From Halostella limicola (lineage in GTDB: Archaea; Halobacteriota; Halobacteria; Halobacteriales; Natronoarchaeaceae): DNA of 44,627 nucleotides. The stretch lies in contig NZ_RCDI01000009.1 in the NCBI RefSeq assembly GCF_003675875.1, forward strand, positions 1 through 44,627, in the 5' to 3' direction. The notes under the pieces were generated by a model. It was not told where the DNA came from and made no database searches. It was given only the letters and a program-made list of their open reading frames with translations. Both the position numbers and the translations under genes were made by a program. Each line of letters opens with the position of its first letter. The stretch's first letter is position 1. Positions 13,865 through 20,709 of the stretch are shown here, piece by piece.

Positions 13865-15984
13865 TGGCGGCCTCTCTGGAGGACCTCGACTACCAGGAGC
13901 AGGACTACGTGGACGAGTTTACCGCGTTCATCCGCGACTACTACGACAACCGCGATGGGTCCGGGGAGAACCGTCTCGGCGAGCTCGTCGAGAAGTACCC
14001 CAGCGAGAAGTCGTCGCTCCACATCGAGTGGATGGACCTCTACCGCTACGACAGCGAGATGGCGATAGATGTCCTCGACGACCCCGAGACCCTCGACTAC
14101 GCGGAGATCGCGCTCCGCAACTACGACCTTCCGGTCGACATCGAACTCAACGCGGACGTGCGTATAGATGGTCTCGACCGCGTCCCCGACAGCGTTCAGT
14201 GCGACGTGGGGGACCAGATCCACCGTGAAGGGAAGTTCGCCGCGATCGAGGGCCAAGTGAACCGTGTCGGTTCCAAGGTCGGCTTCATCGAGGAAGCGGC
14301 GTTCGAGTGCCAGCGCTGCGGGACGATGACGCGCATCCCGCAGTCTCTCGGCGACTTTCAGGAACCGTACGAGTGCAAGGGCTGCGAACGAGAGGGTCCG
14401 TTCCAACTCAACTGGGACCAGTCCCACACGACTCACGCCCAGCGCGCCCGTCTCCAGCTCCCGCCGGAGAAGACGGCCGGCGGCCAGACCTCTTCAGAGA
14501 TAGAGATCTGGCTGAAGGGCGACCTCGTGAACCGCTACACCGAGGACCAGTACCGGATCACTCCTGGCGACCGCGTCTCGGCGATGTGTCACCTGGAGAA
14601 GTACGTTCCCGACGACGCCGATGACGGTACGTACGACGTCCGCGCGAAGGCGAACAACATCCAGAAGCAGGAAACCGACCTTGAAGATCTCGACATCACC
14701 GACGAAGACCTCGAACGCATCAGGGAGATCGCGAACAACAACCCGCACCAGACGCTCGTCAACTCGTTCAAACCGTCTCACCACGGCGACGAGTCGGTGA
14801 AGGAAGCGCTCGTGCTCCAGTTGTTCGGCGGTGTCGAGAAGCACACACCGGACGGCGCCCGCATCCGTTCGGAACCGCACATCCTCGTCGTCGGTGACCC
14901 TGCGATGGGGAAGTCCGACCTCCTTCAGTACGCGACGAAGATCGTTCCCCGCTCCGTCTACACTGTCGGGAACAGTTCGACGGGCGCGGGCCTCACGTGC
15001 GCGGCCGTGCAGGACGACTTCGGCGATGGCGGCTGGACGCTCGAAGGCGGCGCGCTCGTGAAGGCCAACGGCGGCCTCTGCGCGATCGACGAGTTCGACA
15101 AGATGGATGAATCGGACCGTACGGGGATGAACGAGGCCATGTCGAACGGCCAAATTTCGCCTTCGAAGGCGGACATCTCGAACGTCCAACTTCCGGCGAA
15201 GACGACTGTCCTCGCAGCGGCGAACCCCGACTACGGTCGCTTCGACCCGTACGAGTCAATCGGCGAGCAGATCGACCTCGACCCGACGCTCATCTCTCGA
15301 TTCGACCTCATCCTGACGATGCAGGACAAGCCCGACCGGGACGAGGACGAGGAGCTGGCCGAGAGCGTTCTCAGTCTTAACCAGGACTCCATCGACATCA
15401 AACGAGATGACAAGCCGGCGGGGGACACCGACATCGATCCGGAAGTCCCGCCCGAACTGATGCGCAAGTACATCGCGTACGCGCGTCAGGAGATCGAACC
15501 GCGCATCAGCGATGCCGCCAAGGAGCGAATCAAGGAGTTCTACGTGCCGCTTCGCGAGAAGGGCATGGACGAGGACAAGCCTATCCCCGTGACGGCGCGG
15601 AAGCTCTTCGCGATCGTCCGTCTTGCCGAGGCCAGCGCGAAGATGCGTCTCTCCGATACGGTCACCGTCGACGACGCCGAGCGCGTTATCGGCGTCGTCC
15701 GTGACTCGCTCAAGGACGTGGGCGTCGACCCCGAAACCGGCGAGTTCGACGCCGACGTGGTCGAAACTGGATCCTCGAAATCCCAGAGCGACCGCGTCAA
15801 AACTGTCGATAAGGTCATAGACATGCTAGAGGAAGAGAACGATAAGGGCGCCCCTGTCGACGAAGTCATTAAAATCTGCGTTGAGAAGGGATTCACGGAA
15901 CACCGGGTCAAAAAGACGATCGAAAACCGCAAGCAGGAGGGAGAATATTACCACCCCCGTGATGGATATCTGCGACTAACTTAG
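13864..15984 (+). CDS. mcm: MCM replicative DNA helicase, 706 aa
   Basis: Archaeal MCM: N-terminal OB/zinc domain with Cys149, 152, 171, 174 (CQRCG...CKGC); AAA+ Walker A GDPAMGKS (344-351); Walker B AIDEFD (Asp409-Glu410); sensor 1 Asn454 in AAANPDYG; arginine finger Arg479 in ISRFD; C-terminal winged helix (about 630-706). It forms a hexamer that unwinds DNA 3' to 5' at forks. The ATG at 13864 is chosen because GGAGGTG (13850-13856) is 7 bases upstream; a GTG at 13861 is the alternative. It probably drives the element's own replication, since no other Rep-type initiator is visible. The stop overlaps the convergent regulator gene. Confidence 0.96.
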   Translation: MAASLEDLDYQEQDYVDEFTAFIRDYYDNRDGSGENRLGELVEKYPSEKSSLHIEWMDLYRYDSEMAIDVLDDPETLDYAEIALRNYDLPVDIELNADVRIDGLDRVPDSVQCDVGDQIHREGKFAAIEGQVNRVGSKVGFIEEAAFECQRCGTMTRIPQSLGDFQEPYECKGCEREGPFQLNWDQSHTTHAQRARLQLPPEKTAGGQTSSEIEIWLKGDLVNRYTEDQYRITPGDRVSAMCHLEKYVPDDADDGTYDVRAKANNIQKQETDLEDLDITDEDLERIREIANNNPHQTLVNSFKPSHHGDESVKEALVLQLFGGVEKHTPDGARIRSEPHILVVGDPAMGKSDLLQYATKIVPRSVYTVGNSSTGAGLTCAAVQDDFGDGGWTLEGGALVKANGGLCAIDEFDKMDESDRTGMNEAMSNGQISPSKADISNVQLPAKTTVLAAANPDYGRFDPYESIGEQIDLDPTLISRFDLILTMQDKPDRDEDEELAESVLSLNQDSIDIKRDDKPAGDTDIDPEVPPELMRKYIAYARQEIEPRISDAAKERIKEFYVPLREKGMDEDKPIPVTARKLFAIVRLAEASAKMRLSDTVTVDDAERVIGVVRDSLKDVGVDPETGEFDADVVETGSSKSQSDRVKTVDKVIDMLEEENDKGAPVDEVIKICVEKGFTEHRVKKTIENRKQEGEYYHPRDGYLRLT

Positions 15985-16217
15985 TCGACGAGCTTCCAGA
16001 CGTTCATATTCCCCATATCGACTTTCTCAACCACGTCGGCCTCTTCGAGTTCCTTCAGACGACGATCGGCGAGGCTCTGGGAACACCCGACGCGTTCCCA
16101 GATGGCCTTCGTCGCGGGCACGTCGAGCTCGCGAATCGCGTCGAGGAACTCCTCGTCAGAGTACTTCTGGGCAAACCGGTTGTTGTCGGCCCGTGGTTGA
16201 CGATCCGGTGAAGACAC
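15981..16217 (-). CDS. Winged-helix regulator, probable autorepressor, 78 aa
   Basis: SDEEFLDAIRELDVPATKAIWERVGCSQSLADRRLKELEEADVVEKV is a winged-helix pattern of the phiH1/MarR-like type. The start GTG at 16217 is preferred: the TATTATTA inside operator O2 (16242-16248) lies about 25-31 bases upstream, which fits leaderless transcription. A TTG frame from 16265 would place both O2 half-sites in coding sequence. It is the natural candidate to bind O1, O2 and O3 and so coordinate the MCM operon, itself and the 16441 array. Confidence 0.75.
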   Translation of the reverse strand: MSSPDRQPRADNNRFAQKYSDEEFLDAIRELDVPATKAIWERVGCSQSLADRRLKELEEADVVEKVDMGNMNVWKLVD

Positions 16218-16232
16218 ATGCTGACTAATGCG

Positions 16233-16256
16233 CCCGCTGGTAATAATACCAACGGG
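16233..16256. promoter_or_regulatory. Dyad operator O2 over the regulator's TATA box
   Basis: CCCGCTGGT (16233-16241), AATAAT spacer, ACCAACGGG (16248-16256). The AT-rich spacer reads TTATTA on the minus strand and probably is the TATA box of the 15981-16217 gene, so binding would give tight autorepression. Same half-sites and 6-base spacing as O1 and O3. Confidence 0.7.
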
Positions 16257-16267
16257 ATTGTTCAACC

Positions 16268-16291
16268 CCCGTTGGTTTCTTTACCAACGGG
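16268..16291. promoter_or_regulatory. Dyad operator O3 facing the 16441 gene array
   Basis: Perfect 9-bp dyad CCCGTTGGT (16268-16276) / ACCAACGGG (16283-16291) with a 6-base spacer, 35 bp from O2. It lies upstream of the plus-strand array starting at 16441 and can control it. It is followed by a small GTAC-TAA-GTAC dyad near 16294-16304. Confidence 0.7.
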
Positions 16292-16328
16292 AAGTACTAA
16301 GTACCCGGACACATAACGTAGTGAGTAA

Positions 16329-16430
16329 GAGCGCCCGACGGACGGCTGTATAGGCAGTCTGCGTCAGAAGGCATCGGTGTATAGGCACCGATGCGAGTGG
16401 CGCTCGAAAAAGCTCGCAACCCAGCGAAGC
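16329..16430 (+). ncRNA. Candidate structured RNA, copy 2 (two TATAGG hairpins and conserved tail)
   Basis: Outer stem GAGCGCC (16329-16335) / GGCGCTC (16399-16405) encloses two hairpins with the same TATAGG loop: one weak (CTG/CAG core, loop 16349-16354) and one perfect 9-bp stem, GCATCGGTG (16371-16379) / CACCGATGC (16386-16394). Next come AAGCTCG (16410-16416) and CAACCCAGCGAAG (16417-16429), as in copy 1. It ends 11 bases before the ATG at 16441, so it may act as a 5' leader on the array. Three-way-junction fold is inferred. Confidence 0.55.
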
Positions 16431-16440
16431 CCCAAGCGCC

Positions 16441-17007
16441 ATGAAAGCCTACACGACACCCAGTAAAAAATCCGACGGTAGTACCGCAAACCTTTCAAGT
16501 AGCTGCGATACCTGCGGCGCCGACGCCCGCAGGTTCGGCCGCAACGGCCGGATCGACGTCGAGTGCCCCAACTGCGGCGTCATCGACACGACCGCCGACA
16601 AGCAGATCGTCGCGGACGGCGGCGTTCCGCAGTCGGTCTCCATCCTCGAACACATCCGCGACACGGGGGGCCGCTCCGACACGCTCCAGCGCTTCGCCGC
16701 GGGCGAGCTCGTCCGCGACGAACTGACCACGCGAGACGTGACGCGCCCGGTCGAACTCGCGATGGGCGACCTCTGCATCACCGTCGAGTACCCCGGAAAG
16801 ACGGAGTACGTCTGGCCGACTGAAGTCGGCTGGGTCGCTCACACCGTCCACCACGATCGCCAGACCGACTGGGGGCCGATTCCGCTGTCGCTCGACGAGG
16901 TCGAACGCCGCGTTCACTCACTCGGCCACACGCTGACGATTCGGGCCACGTCGACGGTCTCCTTCGACCGCCCCGACGCCGCACTCTCCCAGGGGGTGCG
17001 TGCCTGA
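16441..17007 (+). CDS. Zinc-ribbon protein opening the small-gene array, 188 aa
   Basis: A zinc ribbon at residues 22-46 (CDTCG...CPNCG) is followed by an HTH-like helical part (SILEHIRDTGGRSDTLQRFA) and a beta-rich C-terminus containing LCITVEYPGKTEYVW. No known family recognised. It follows the TATAGG structured element directly and its stop overlaps the next ATG. Cytoplasmic; possibly a nucleic-acid-binding regulator. Confidence 0.78.
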   Translation: MKAYTTPSKKSDGSTANLSSSCDTCGADARRFGRNGRIDVECPNCGVIDTTADKQIVADGGVPQSVSILEHIRDTGGRSDTLQRFAAGELVRDELTTRDVTRPVELAMGDLCITVEYPGKTEYVWPTEVGWVAHTVHHDRQTDWGPIPLSLDEVERRVHSLGHTLTIRATSTVSFDRPDAALSQGVRA

Positions 17008-17180
17008 TGCCCCAGTGCGAGAACTGCGACGGCTACGTCACGGAGCGGTTCGTCCGCGTCTTCGGCGACAACGAGGGCCGCGTGTTCGGCTGTCTCGACT
17101 GCATCGGCGCGACGGCCGTGAAGAACGGCGCGGCACTGCCGTTCCGCGACGCCCGCACGCACCTCGGGGGTGCGGACTGA
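17007..17180 (+). CDS. Small zinc-ribbon protein, 57 aa
   Basis: CENC at residues 4-7 and CLDC at about 29-32 form a treble-clef or ribbon zinc site. The ATG overlaps the previous stop (TGATG), and its own stop overlaps the following ATG the same way. Function unknown. Confidence 0.7.
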   Translation: MPQCENCDGYVTERFVRVFGDNEGRVFGCLDCIGATAVKNGAALPFRDARTHLGGAD

Positions 17181-17593
17181 TGGCGACCACCCAGACGACC
17201 GACCTCGTCGTCCGCGGCGACCGGACGTTCCGGAACGCCCGCCGCGTCCATCGCGACGCGATCGACGTCGGCGAGTACGAGAACACCGCCAGCGACGAGG
17301 AGCGCTTCTACCTCGTCGAACTCCACGAGACGGACGTTCAGCAGCGCCACGCCGACTGGGAGACCGAGTACGTCGCGATCTACGCCAGCGCCGACGGCGG
17401 CCGCGCCGTCCGCGAACACGTCGCGCCCGAGGACCCGCTCCCGCACGCGATCGCCGTGCCCGTCGGCGAGGGCACCGTGCTCGACGCGCAGACGACGCGA
17501 CGCTACCACGGCATCGTCGCGACCGCGCACGAAAACGACGGCTGGCGAGTCCGGGAGACCATCACCAACCTCGTCCGGGAGGTCCTCCGATGA
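17180..17593 (+). CDS. Hypothetical acidic protein, 137 aa
   Basis: Begins MATTQTTDLVVRGDRTFRN. Beta-rich in the first two thirds (RFYLVELHETDVQ, EYVAIYASADGG), then a helical end (RETITNLVREVLR). No motif recognised. Overlapped with both neighbours, so part of one translational unit. Confidence 0.7.
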   Translation: MATTQTTDLVVRGDRTFRNARRVHRDAIDVGEYENTASDEERFYLVELHETDVQQRHADWETEYVAIYASADGGRAVREHVAPEDPLPHAIAVPVGEGTVLDAQTTRRYHGIVATAHENDGWRVRETITNLVREVLR

Positions 17594-17775
17594 CGACGCC
17601 GGGCCAAATCGCCTTCGCGTCGGCGCTGGCGGTTGGTTCTATCGCCTTCGCGGGCGTGACCATCTGGAGTACGCGGACGATCGGCGCGACGATGACGCTG
17701 TCAGTGGTGACGGTCGCCGCGATGATCGTGCAGTTCGTCGTCGCGAGCGCCGCCGACGAGGTGACTCAGGCGTGA
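17590..17775 (+). CDS. Small two-helix membrane protein, 61 aa
   Basis: Two hydrophobic helices (about residues 5-25 and 32-54) separated by a short TRTIGAT loop, with almost no soluble part. Start overlaps the previous stop (ATGA). Unknown role; small membrane proteins of this size in mobile elements can be holin-like or exclusion proteins, but nothing here decides. Confidence 0.65.
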   Translation: MTTPGQIAFASALAVGSIAFAGVTIWSTRTIGATMTLSVVTVAAMIVQFVVASAADEVTQA

Positions 17776-17876
17776 CCGAGGAGAACCTGGAGCGCTGCCC
17801 GCAGTGCAACCGGATCGTCAACGTCACGGTCACGACGACCTGCCCGCAGTGCGGCACCGAGGTGAGTGTCCGATGA
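17772..17876 (+). CDS. Mini zinc-ribbon protein, 34 aa, GTG start
   Basis: GTG at 17772 overlaps the previous TGA, and the TGA at 17874-17876 overlaps the next ATG. The peptide is essentially one rubredoxin-like ribbon: CPQC, twelve residues, CPQC. Two perfect CxxC knuckles make chance unlikely. Confidence 0.7.
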   Translation: MTEENLERCPQCNRIVNVTVTTTCPQCGTEVSVR

Positions 17877-18088
17877 GCACTACGCAGCAGACACTCGCGA
17901 CGTTCGGCCCGGAGACCGACGACGCGGCCGAACTCATCGACATCCCGGACGCGGTCGCCGAGTGGGCCGCGAACTACGCGGACCCGGAGAACCCTTGCGG
18001 CAAGTGCGGCTACGACGTGCCGCCGTCGCGACTCGGGAGCCACCTCGGCGACTGCCCCGGATGGACCTGGGAGGGCTACGACGCATGA
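17873..18088 (+). CDS. Small Cys/His protein, 71 aa
   Basis: Acidic N-terminal half, then PCGKCGYDVPPSRLGSHLGD and CPG: a CxxC...HxxxC pattern like a C2HC zinc finger. Overlapped with both neighbours (ATGA). Unknown function, possibly nucleic-acid or protein binding. Confidence 0.7.
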   Translation: MSTTQQTLATFGPETDDAAELIDIPDAVAEWAANYADPENPCGKCGYDVPPSRLGSHLGDCPGWTWEGYDA

Positions 18089-18390
18089 GCTCGCACTCCC
18101 GCTCTGTCAACTCGGAAACCCGCGAACGCGTCACGGTCCGCATCTCCAAGGAGCGTCTCGACGCGCTCGACGAGCTGGTCGAGGCGGGCGTCTACCCGAA
18201 CCGGAGCGAGGCGTCCGCGCCGGCGTCGCCGAGGTGGTCGACGATGCTTGAGGTCGTCGCGTTCGGCGTGCTGGCGATGCTCAACGGCCCGGCCGCGCTC
18301 GGGGTGCTGCTGGTCCTCGCCATCGGCATCGGCGCGATCTTCGCGCTGCTGGGCGTGCTCGTGTTTGTCCGGTCGCTGTCACGAGCGTAA
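18085..18390 (+). CDS. Ribbon-helix-helix start fused to membrane segments, 101 aa
   Basis: Residues 14-46 (RERVTVRISKERLDALDEL, then VEAGVYPNRSEA) are a textbook CopG-like RHH beginning. The expected second helix is replaced by SAPASPRWST and then two hydrophobic helices (about 55-72 and 74-97). The junction suggests an in-frame fusion by deletion between an RHH gene and a small membrane-protein gene; an internal ATG at 18244 could start the membrane part alone. Confidence 0.65.
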   Translation: MSSHSRSVNSETRERVTVRISKERLDALDELVEAGVYPNRSEASAPASPRWSTMLEVVAFGVLAMLNGPAALGVLLVLAIGIGAIFALLGVLVFVRSLSRA

Positions 18391-18413
18391 ACAAGTCGAT
18401 AGAGGTGCGGTCT

Positions 18414-18459
18414 GGCCCGTCGCACGGTGCTTCGCGGGGTTCGAACCCCCGGACGGGTC
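18414..18459 (+). ncRNA. tRNA-like T-arm/acceptor minihelix 1
   Basis: GGCCCGTC (18414-18421) pairs with GACGGGTC (18452-18459) over 8 bp including one wobble. A T-arm CGGGG (18435-18439), loop TTCGAAC, CCCCG (18447-18451) abuts the 3' acceptor strand directly, as in tRNA. A 13-base linker replaces the D and anticodon arms. Not a functional tRNA. It could be a tRNA mimic, a tRNA 3'-end attachment-site remnant, or partly a DNA palindrome, since GGGGTTCGAACCCC is self-complementary. Confidence 0.45.
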
Positions 18460-18539
18460 GTTGACGCGAGGTCGGCGTTCGGTACACCGGCACGGCGAAA
18501 ACGCCCTCTGCCGAAGAACTCCCGCCTCCGCGTCTGTGT

Positions 18540-18567
18540 CCTCGGCGCGGTTCAAGTCCGCGCGAGG
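18540..18567 (+). ncRNA. T-loop hairpin 2
   Basis: Stem GCGCGG (18545-18550), loop TTCAAGT (18551-18557), stem CCGCGC (18558-18563), extended by CCTC (18540-18543) / GAGG (18564-18567) with one bulged G. The loop fits the tRNA T-loop consensus TTCRANN. It lies in the same 217-base untranslated interval as minihelix 1, before the gene at 18608. No D or anticodon arm can be drawn. Confidence 0.4.
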
Positions 18568-18607
18568 TCGCCTGCGACGACTGTCCGAGAACCACCGGAT
18601 CAACAAT

Positions 18608-19021
18608 ATGACAACGAAAATCGCACCACACGGACCGAGCGGATTCGACCACGTTGACGTACTCGAACAGGCTGAAGAAAATGACGAACTCTACGTTGAG
18701 TTCGACTTCCCCGACGAAGACGGCATTTACGGCGTCGAGGCGACTGTCGAGAACGTCGACGAATCGACCGACGAAGACGAACAGACCCGCGAGATAAAGA
18801 TCAGCCTCAACGCGAACCACACGCGGTTCCACCAGCTGATCCTCTGGGTTCACTCCTCGACGTTCGGTTCGCGCAACCACATCATCGACAAGATCGACGT
18901 AATGGAGAACGGCGACCCCGACTGGGAGACGCGCGAGCTTGGCGACTTCCACACCGCTGAAATCGAACGGACGAACGAGGACTCTGATGTGACCGAGAAC
19001 AGCACGGAGGAAGACGAATGA
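18608..19021 (+). CDS. Acidic hypothetical protein, 137 aa
   Basis: Begins MTTKIAPHGPSGFDH. Alternating strands (ELYVEFDFPDEDGIYGVEATV, REIKISLNANHTRFHQLILW) suggest a beta-sandwich-like small protein with a strongly acidic tail. Starts after the 217-base interval with T-loop hairpins and overlaps the next gene. Unrecognised. Confidence 0.7.
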   Translation: MTTKIAPHGPSGFDHVDVLEQAEENDELYVEFDFPDEDGIYGVEATVENVDESTDEDEQTREIKISLNANHTRFHQLILWVHSSTFGSRNHIIDKIDVMENGDPDWETRELGDFHTAEIERTNEDSDVTENSTEEDE

Positions 19022-19158
19022 GTTGGCAGGTCCGCGTCACGCTGAAAGGGATCGACTGCTACAGTGTCACGGCCAACTCCCGGCCGGAGGCAGACGCGCT
19101 AAAAGCACAACTGGAGAGTTCAGAAGACGTCTCCAGCGCCGAGGTGGTCCGTGCATGA
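19018..19158 (+). CDS. Small hypothetical protein, 46 aa
   Basis: MSWQVRVTLKGIDCYSV followed by a helix (SRPEADALKAQLESSEDV) and AEVVRA: a compact beta-alpha-beta fold. Overlaps its neighbours at both ends by ATGA, which supports it as a real gene despite its size. Confidence 0.65.
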   Translation: MSWQVRVTLKGIDCYSVTANSRPEADALKAQLESSEDVSSAEVVRA

Positions 19159-19340
19159 GCGTTCAAAGCCTCCCCAGCGACTGGCCGGAGATGTTCGACC
19201 TCGACGGCCCCAGTTGCGAGCACACGTACCACTGGGACCCCGCGGTCCAGTGCTACTACTGCATCTGGTGCGAGCACGAGCTTGAGGAGCCGCCGGAGAA
19301 CCAGGGCGTGTCTGTTACCGACGGAGGGAGCGACGCATGA
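19155..19340 (+). CDS. Cys-rich small protein, paralogue A, 61 aa
   Basis: CEHTYHWDP, then CYYCIWCEHELEEPPENQG: four cysteines plus histidines form a probable zinc site. Nearly identical in protein and DNA to the gene at 19753-19938, so the pair arose by recent tandem duplication around the 139-aa gene. Function unknown. Confidence 0.75.
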   Translation: MSVQSLPSDWPEMFDLDGPSCEHTYHWDPAVQCYYCIWCEHELEEPPENQGVSVTDGGSDA

Positions 19341-19756
19341 GTGGTACTGAGCGTCTACCTCCGTACGCGGAGCCCATCGACAAGGACGATGAGTGTCGAT
19401 GGGTCCGCTGCACCGTCTGCGGCAACGAGGCTCCGAACCTCTCGTTGTTAGAGCACGACTGCATCTACTCGAACGACCTCGTTGCCGATGGTGGAACAGA
19501 GATCACCAGTACTGAGCAGAGCGGTGTGGAGGCCTACGAGGAGAAGATGGACGAACTCTGGGAAGGGCTGCTCCAAGCGTACACTGCTGGATACAAGAAG
19601 GCCATGCGCGACTTCGAGGTGACGGACGAGATAGAGAAGTACGAAGACTCAGAGTTCATCAAAGACTCGCACTACCACTACTGGGACGGTCGTACACTGC
19701 CGCTTGAATTCTGGCTTCGAGAACAGTTCGATGTCAACGACGGGGGTGAACCATGA
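19337..19756 (+). CDS. Zinc-ribbon hypothetical protein, 139 aa
   Basis: N-terminal CRWVRCTVCG with LLEHDC gives a Cys4/Cys3His site; the rest is helical and acidic (YEEKMDELWEGLLQAYTAG). Sandwiched between two near-identical 61-aa paralogues, so it lies within the duplicated unit. Unrecognised. Confidence 0.7.
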   Translation: MSGTERLPPYAEPIDKDDECRWVRCTVCGNEAPNLSLLEHDCIYSNDLVADGGTEITSTEQSGVEAYEEKMDELWEGLLQAYTAGYKKAMRDFEVTDEIEKYEDSEFIKDSHYHYWDGRTLPLEFWLREQFDVNDGGEP

Positions 19757-19938
19757 GCGCGGATACGCTTCCCAGCAACTGGCCCGAGATTTTCGACCTC
19801 GAAGGCCCCAGTTGCGAGCACACGTACCACTGGGACCCCGCGATTCAGTGCTACTACTGCATCTGGTGTGAGCACGAGCTCGAGGAGCCGCCGGAGAACC
19901 AGGGCGTGTCTGTTATCGATGGAGGGAGCGACGCATGA
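19753..19938 (+). CDS. Cys-rich small protein, paralogue B, 61 aa
   Basis: Same length and same cysteine pattern as 19155-19340, differing at only a few residues (for example SDWPEMFDLDG versus SNWPEIFDLEG). Retention of two intact copies suggests dosage value or very recent duplication. Confidence 0.75.
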   Translation: MSADTLPSNWPEIFDLEGPSCEHTYHWDPAIQCYYCIWCEHELEEPPENQGVSVIDGGSDA

Positions 19939-20129
19939 CCGATACAGAACGTTTCGAGCTTCAACTGTGGGACCTGGCCCCGGAACGGTGGCTGACGCCG
20001 GAAAACCGGGCATCCCACCGGGTAACCGATGCGAAAATCGTCGGCGACCCTGGCAACGAGGAACTCGTTGTCGAAGTCGAGCGGTATCGGGAGGAAGAGG
20101 CTCCTAAGAACGCTGGGTTAGAAGAATGA
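19935..20129 (+). CDS. Small hypothetical protein, 64 aa
   Basis: MTDTERFELQLWDLAPERWLT and then strands (DAKIVGDPG, EELVVEVERY). No cysteines. Coupled by ATGA overlap to both neighbours. Unrecognised. Confidence 0.65.
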   Translation: MTDTERFELQLWDLAPERWLTPENRASHRVTDAKIVGDPGNEELVVEVERYREEEAPKNAGLEE

Positions 20130-20422
20130 ACGCGAACGAACCTCAACACGACGAGTACCGCTTTGTCACCGCCTGTAAGGAGTGCGGGGTAACCGACGAT
20201 CAATGGCGGACCGCGGAGGAAGTGAGCTCGGAGATCCCCACCGACCCCGAGAAGACGCCCGCGTATCAGCACTACGACCGCACGGGGCACACTGTCGTCG
20301 AAGTCAACTACACGATCGCACCCTACGACGTTCAGAAGATGCTCGACGACGGCAGCAAAGAGGCGCTCGACTTCGAGCGTATCGCCGAAGCCGTGTCCGG
20401 GAACGACGGGGACGAAGAATGA
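20126..20422 (+). CDS. Small Cys-pair protein, 98 aa
   Basis: CKECGVTD near residue 17 gives a half zinc knuckle; HYDRTGHTVVEVNYTI may supply His ligands. The C-terminal helix is acidic. Coupled to its neighbours by ATGA overlaps. Unknown function. Confidence 0.65.
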   Translation: MNANEPQHDEYRFVTACKECGVTDDQWRTAEEVSSEIPTDPEKTPAYQHYDRTGHTVVEVNYTIAPYDVQKMLDDGSKEALDFERIAEAVSGNDGDEE

Positions 20423-20709
20423 ACGCCGACTGGCCCGATGCCATGCACGGCTACGAAAAGACGGACAACCACATCCCCGGCGTTACCTACACCGACCCGA
20501 TGACGGTCGAGGAGTCCAACACGCCCCGGCGCGCGATCGCCGTCAGAGCCCGCCGCGGCGAGTCGGGCTTTCGAGTCGGGTGCAGGGACGAGGTGTCCGA
20601 CGACATTCGCGTCGTCGTCGCGGAGACCGCCGACGAAGCGAAGGAGGCGATCACGGACTGGATGAACGAACACCCCTGCGGACAGCAGACAATAGCTGGT
20701 TTCGCATGA
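20419..20709 (+). CDS. Hypothetical protein, 96 aa
   Basis: MNADWPDAMHGYEK, a basic strand segment (RRAIAVRARRGESGFRVG) and a helix (TADEAKEAITDWMNEHP). Beta-alpha arrangement; no family recognised. Overlapped with neighbours. Confidence 0.65.
   Translation: MNADWPDAMHGYEKTDNHIPGVTYTDPMTVEESNTPRRAIAVRARRGESGFRVGCRDEVSDDIRVVVAETADEAKEAITDWMNEHPCGQQTIAGFA

Noticed and set aside
13720-14436. Minus-strand frame opposite MCM (238 aa)
   Set aside because: It is a shadow of the MCM codons; the plus strand carries all MCM motifs.
15981-16265. TTG start for the winged-helix regulator
   Set aside because: It puts operator O2 and its TATA-like spacer inside the coding sequence. GTG at 16217 gives a leaderless gene at correct spacing.
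18414-18459. A complete tRNA gene
   Set aside because: The T-arm and acceptor are present but there is room for only a 13-base linker, so no D or anticodon arm. Reported as a minihelix instead.
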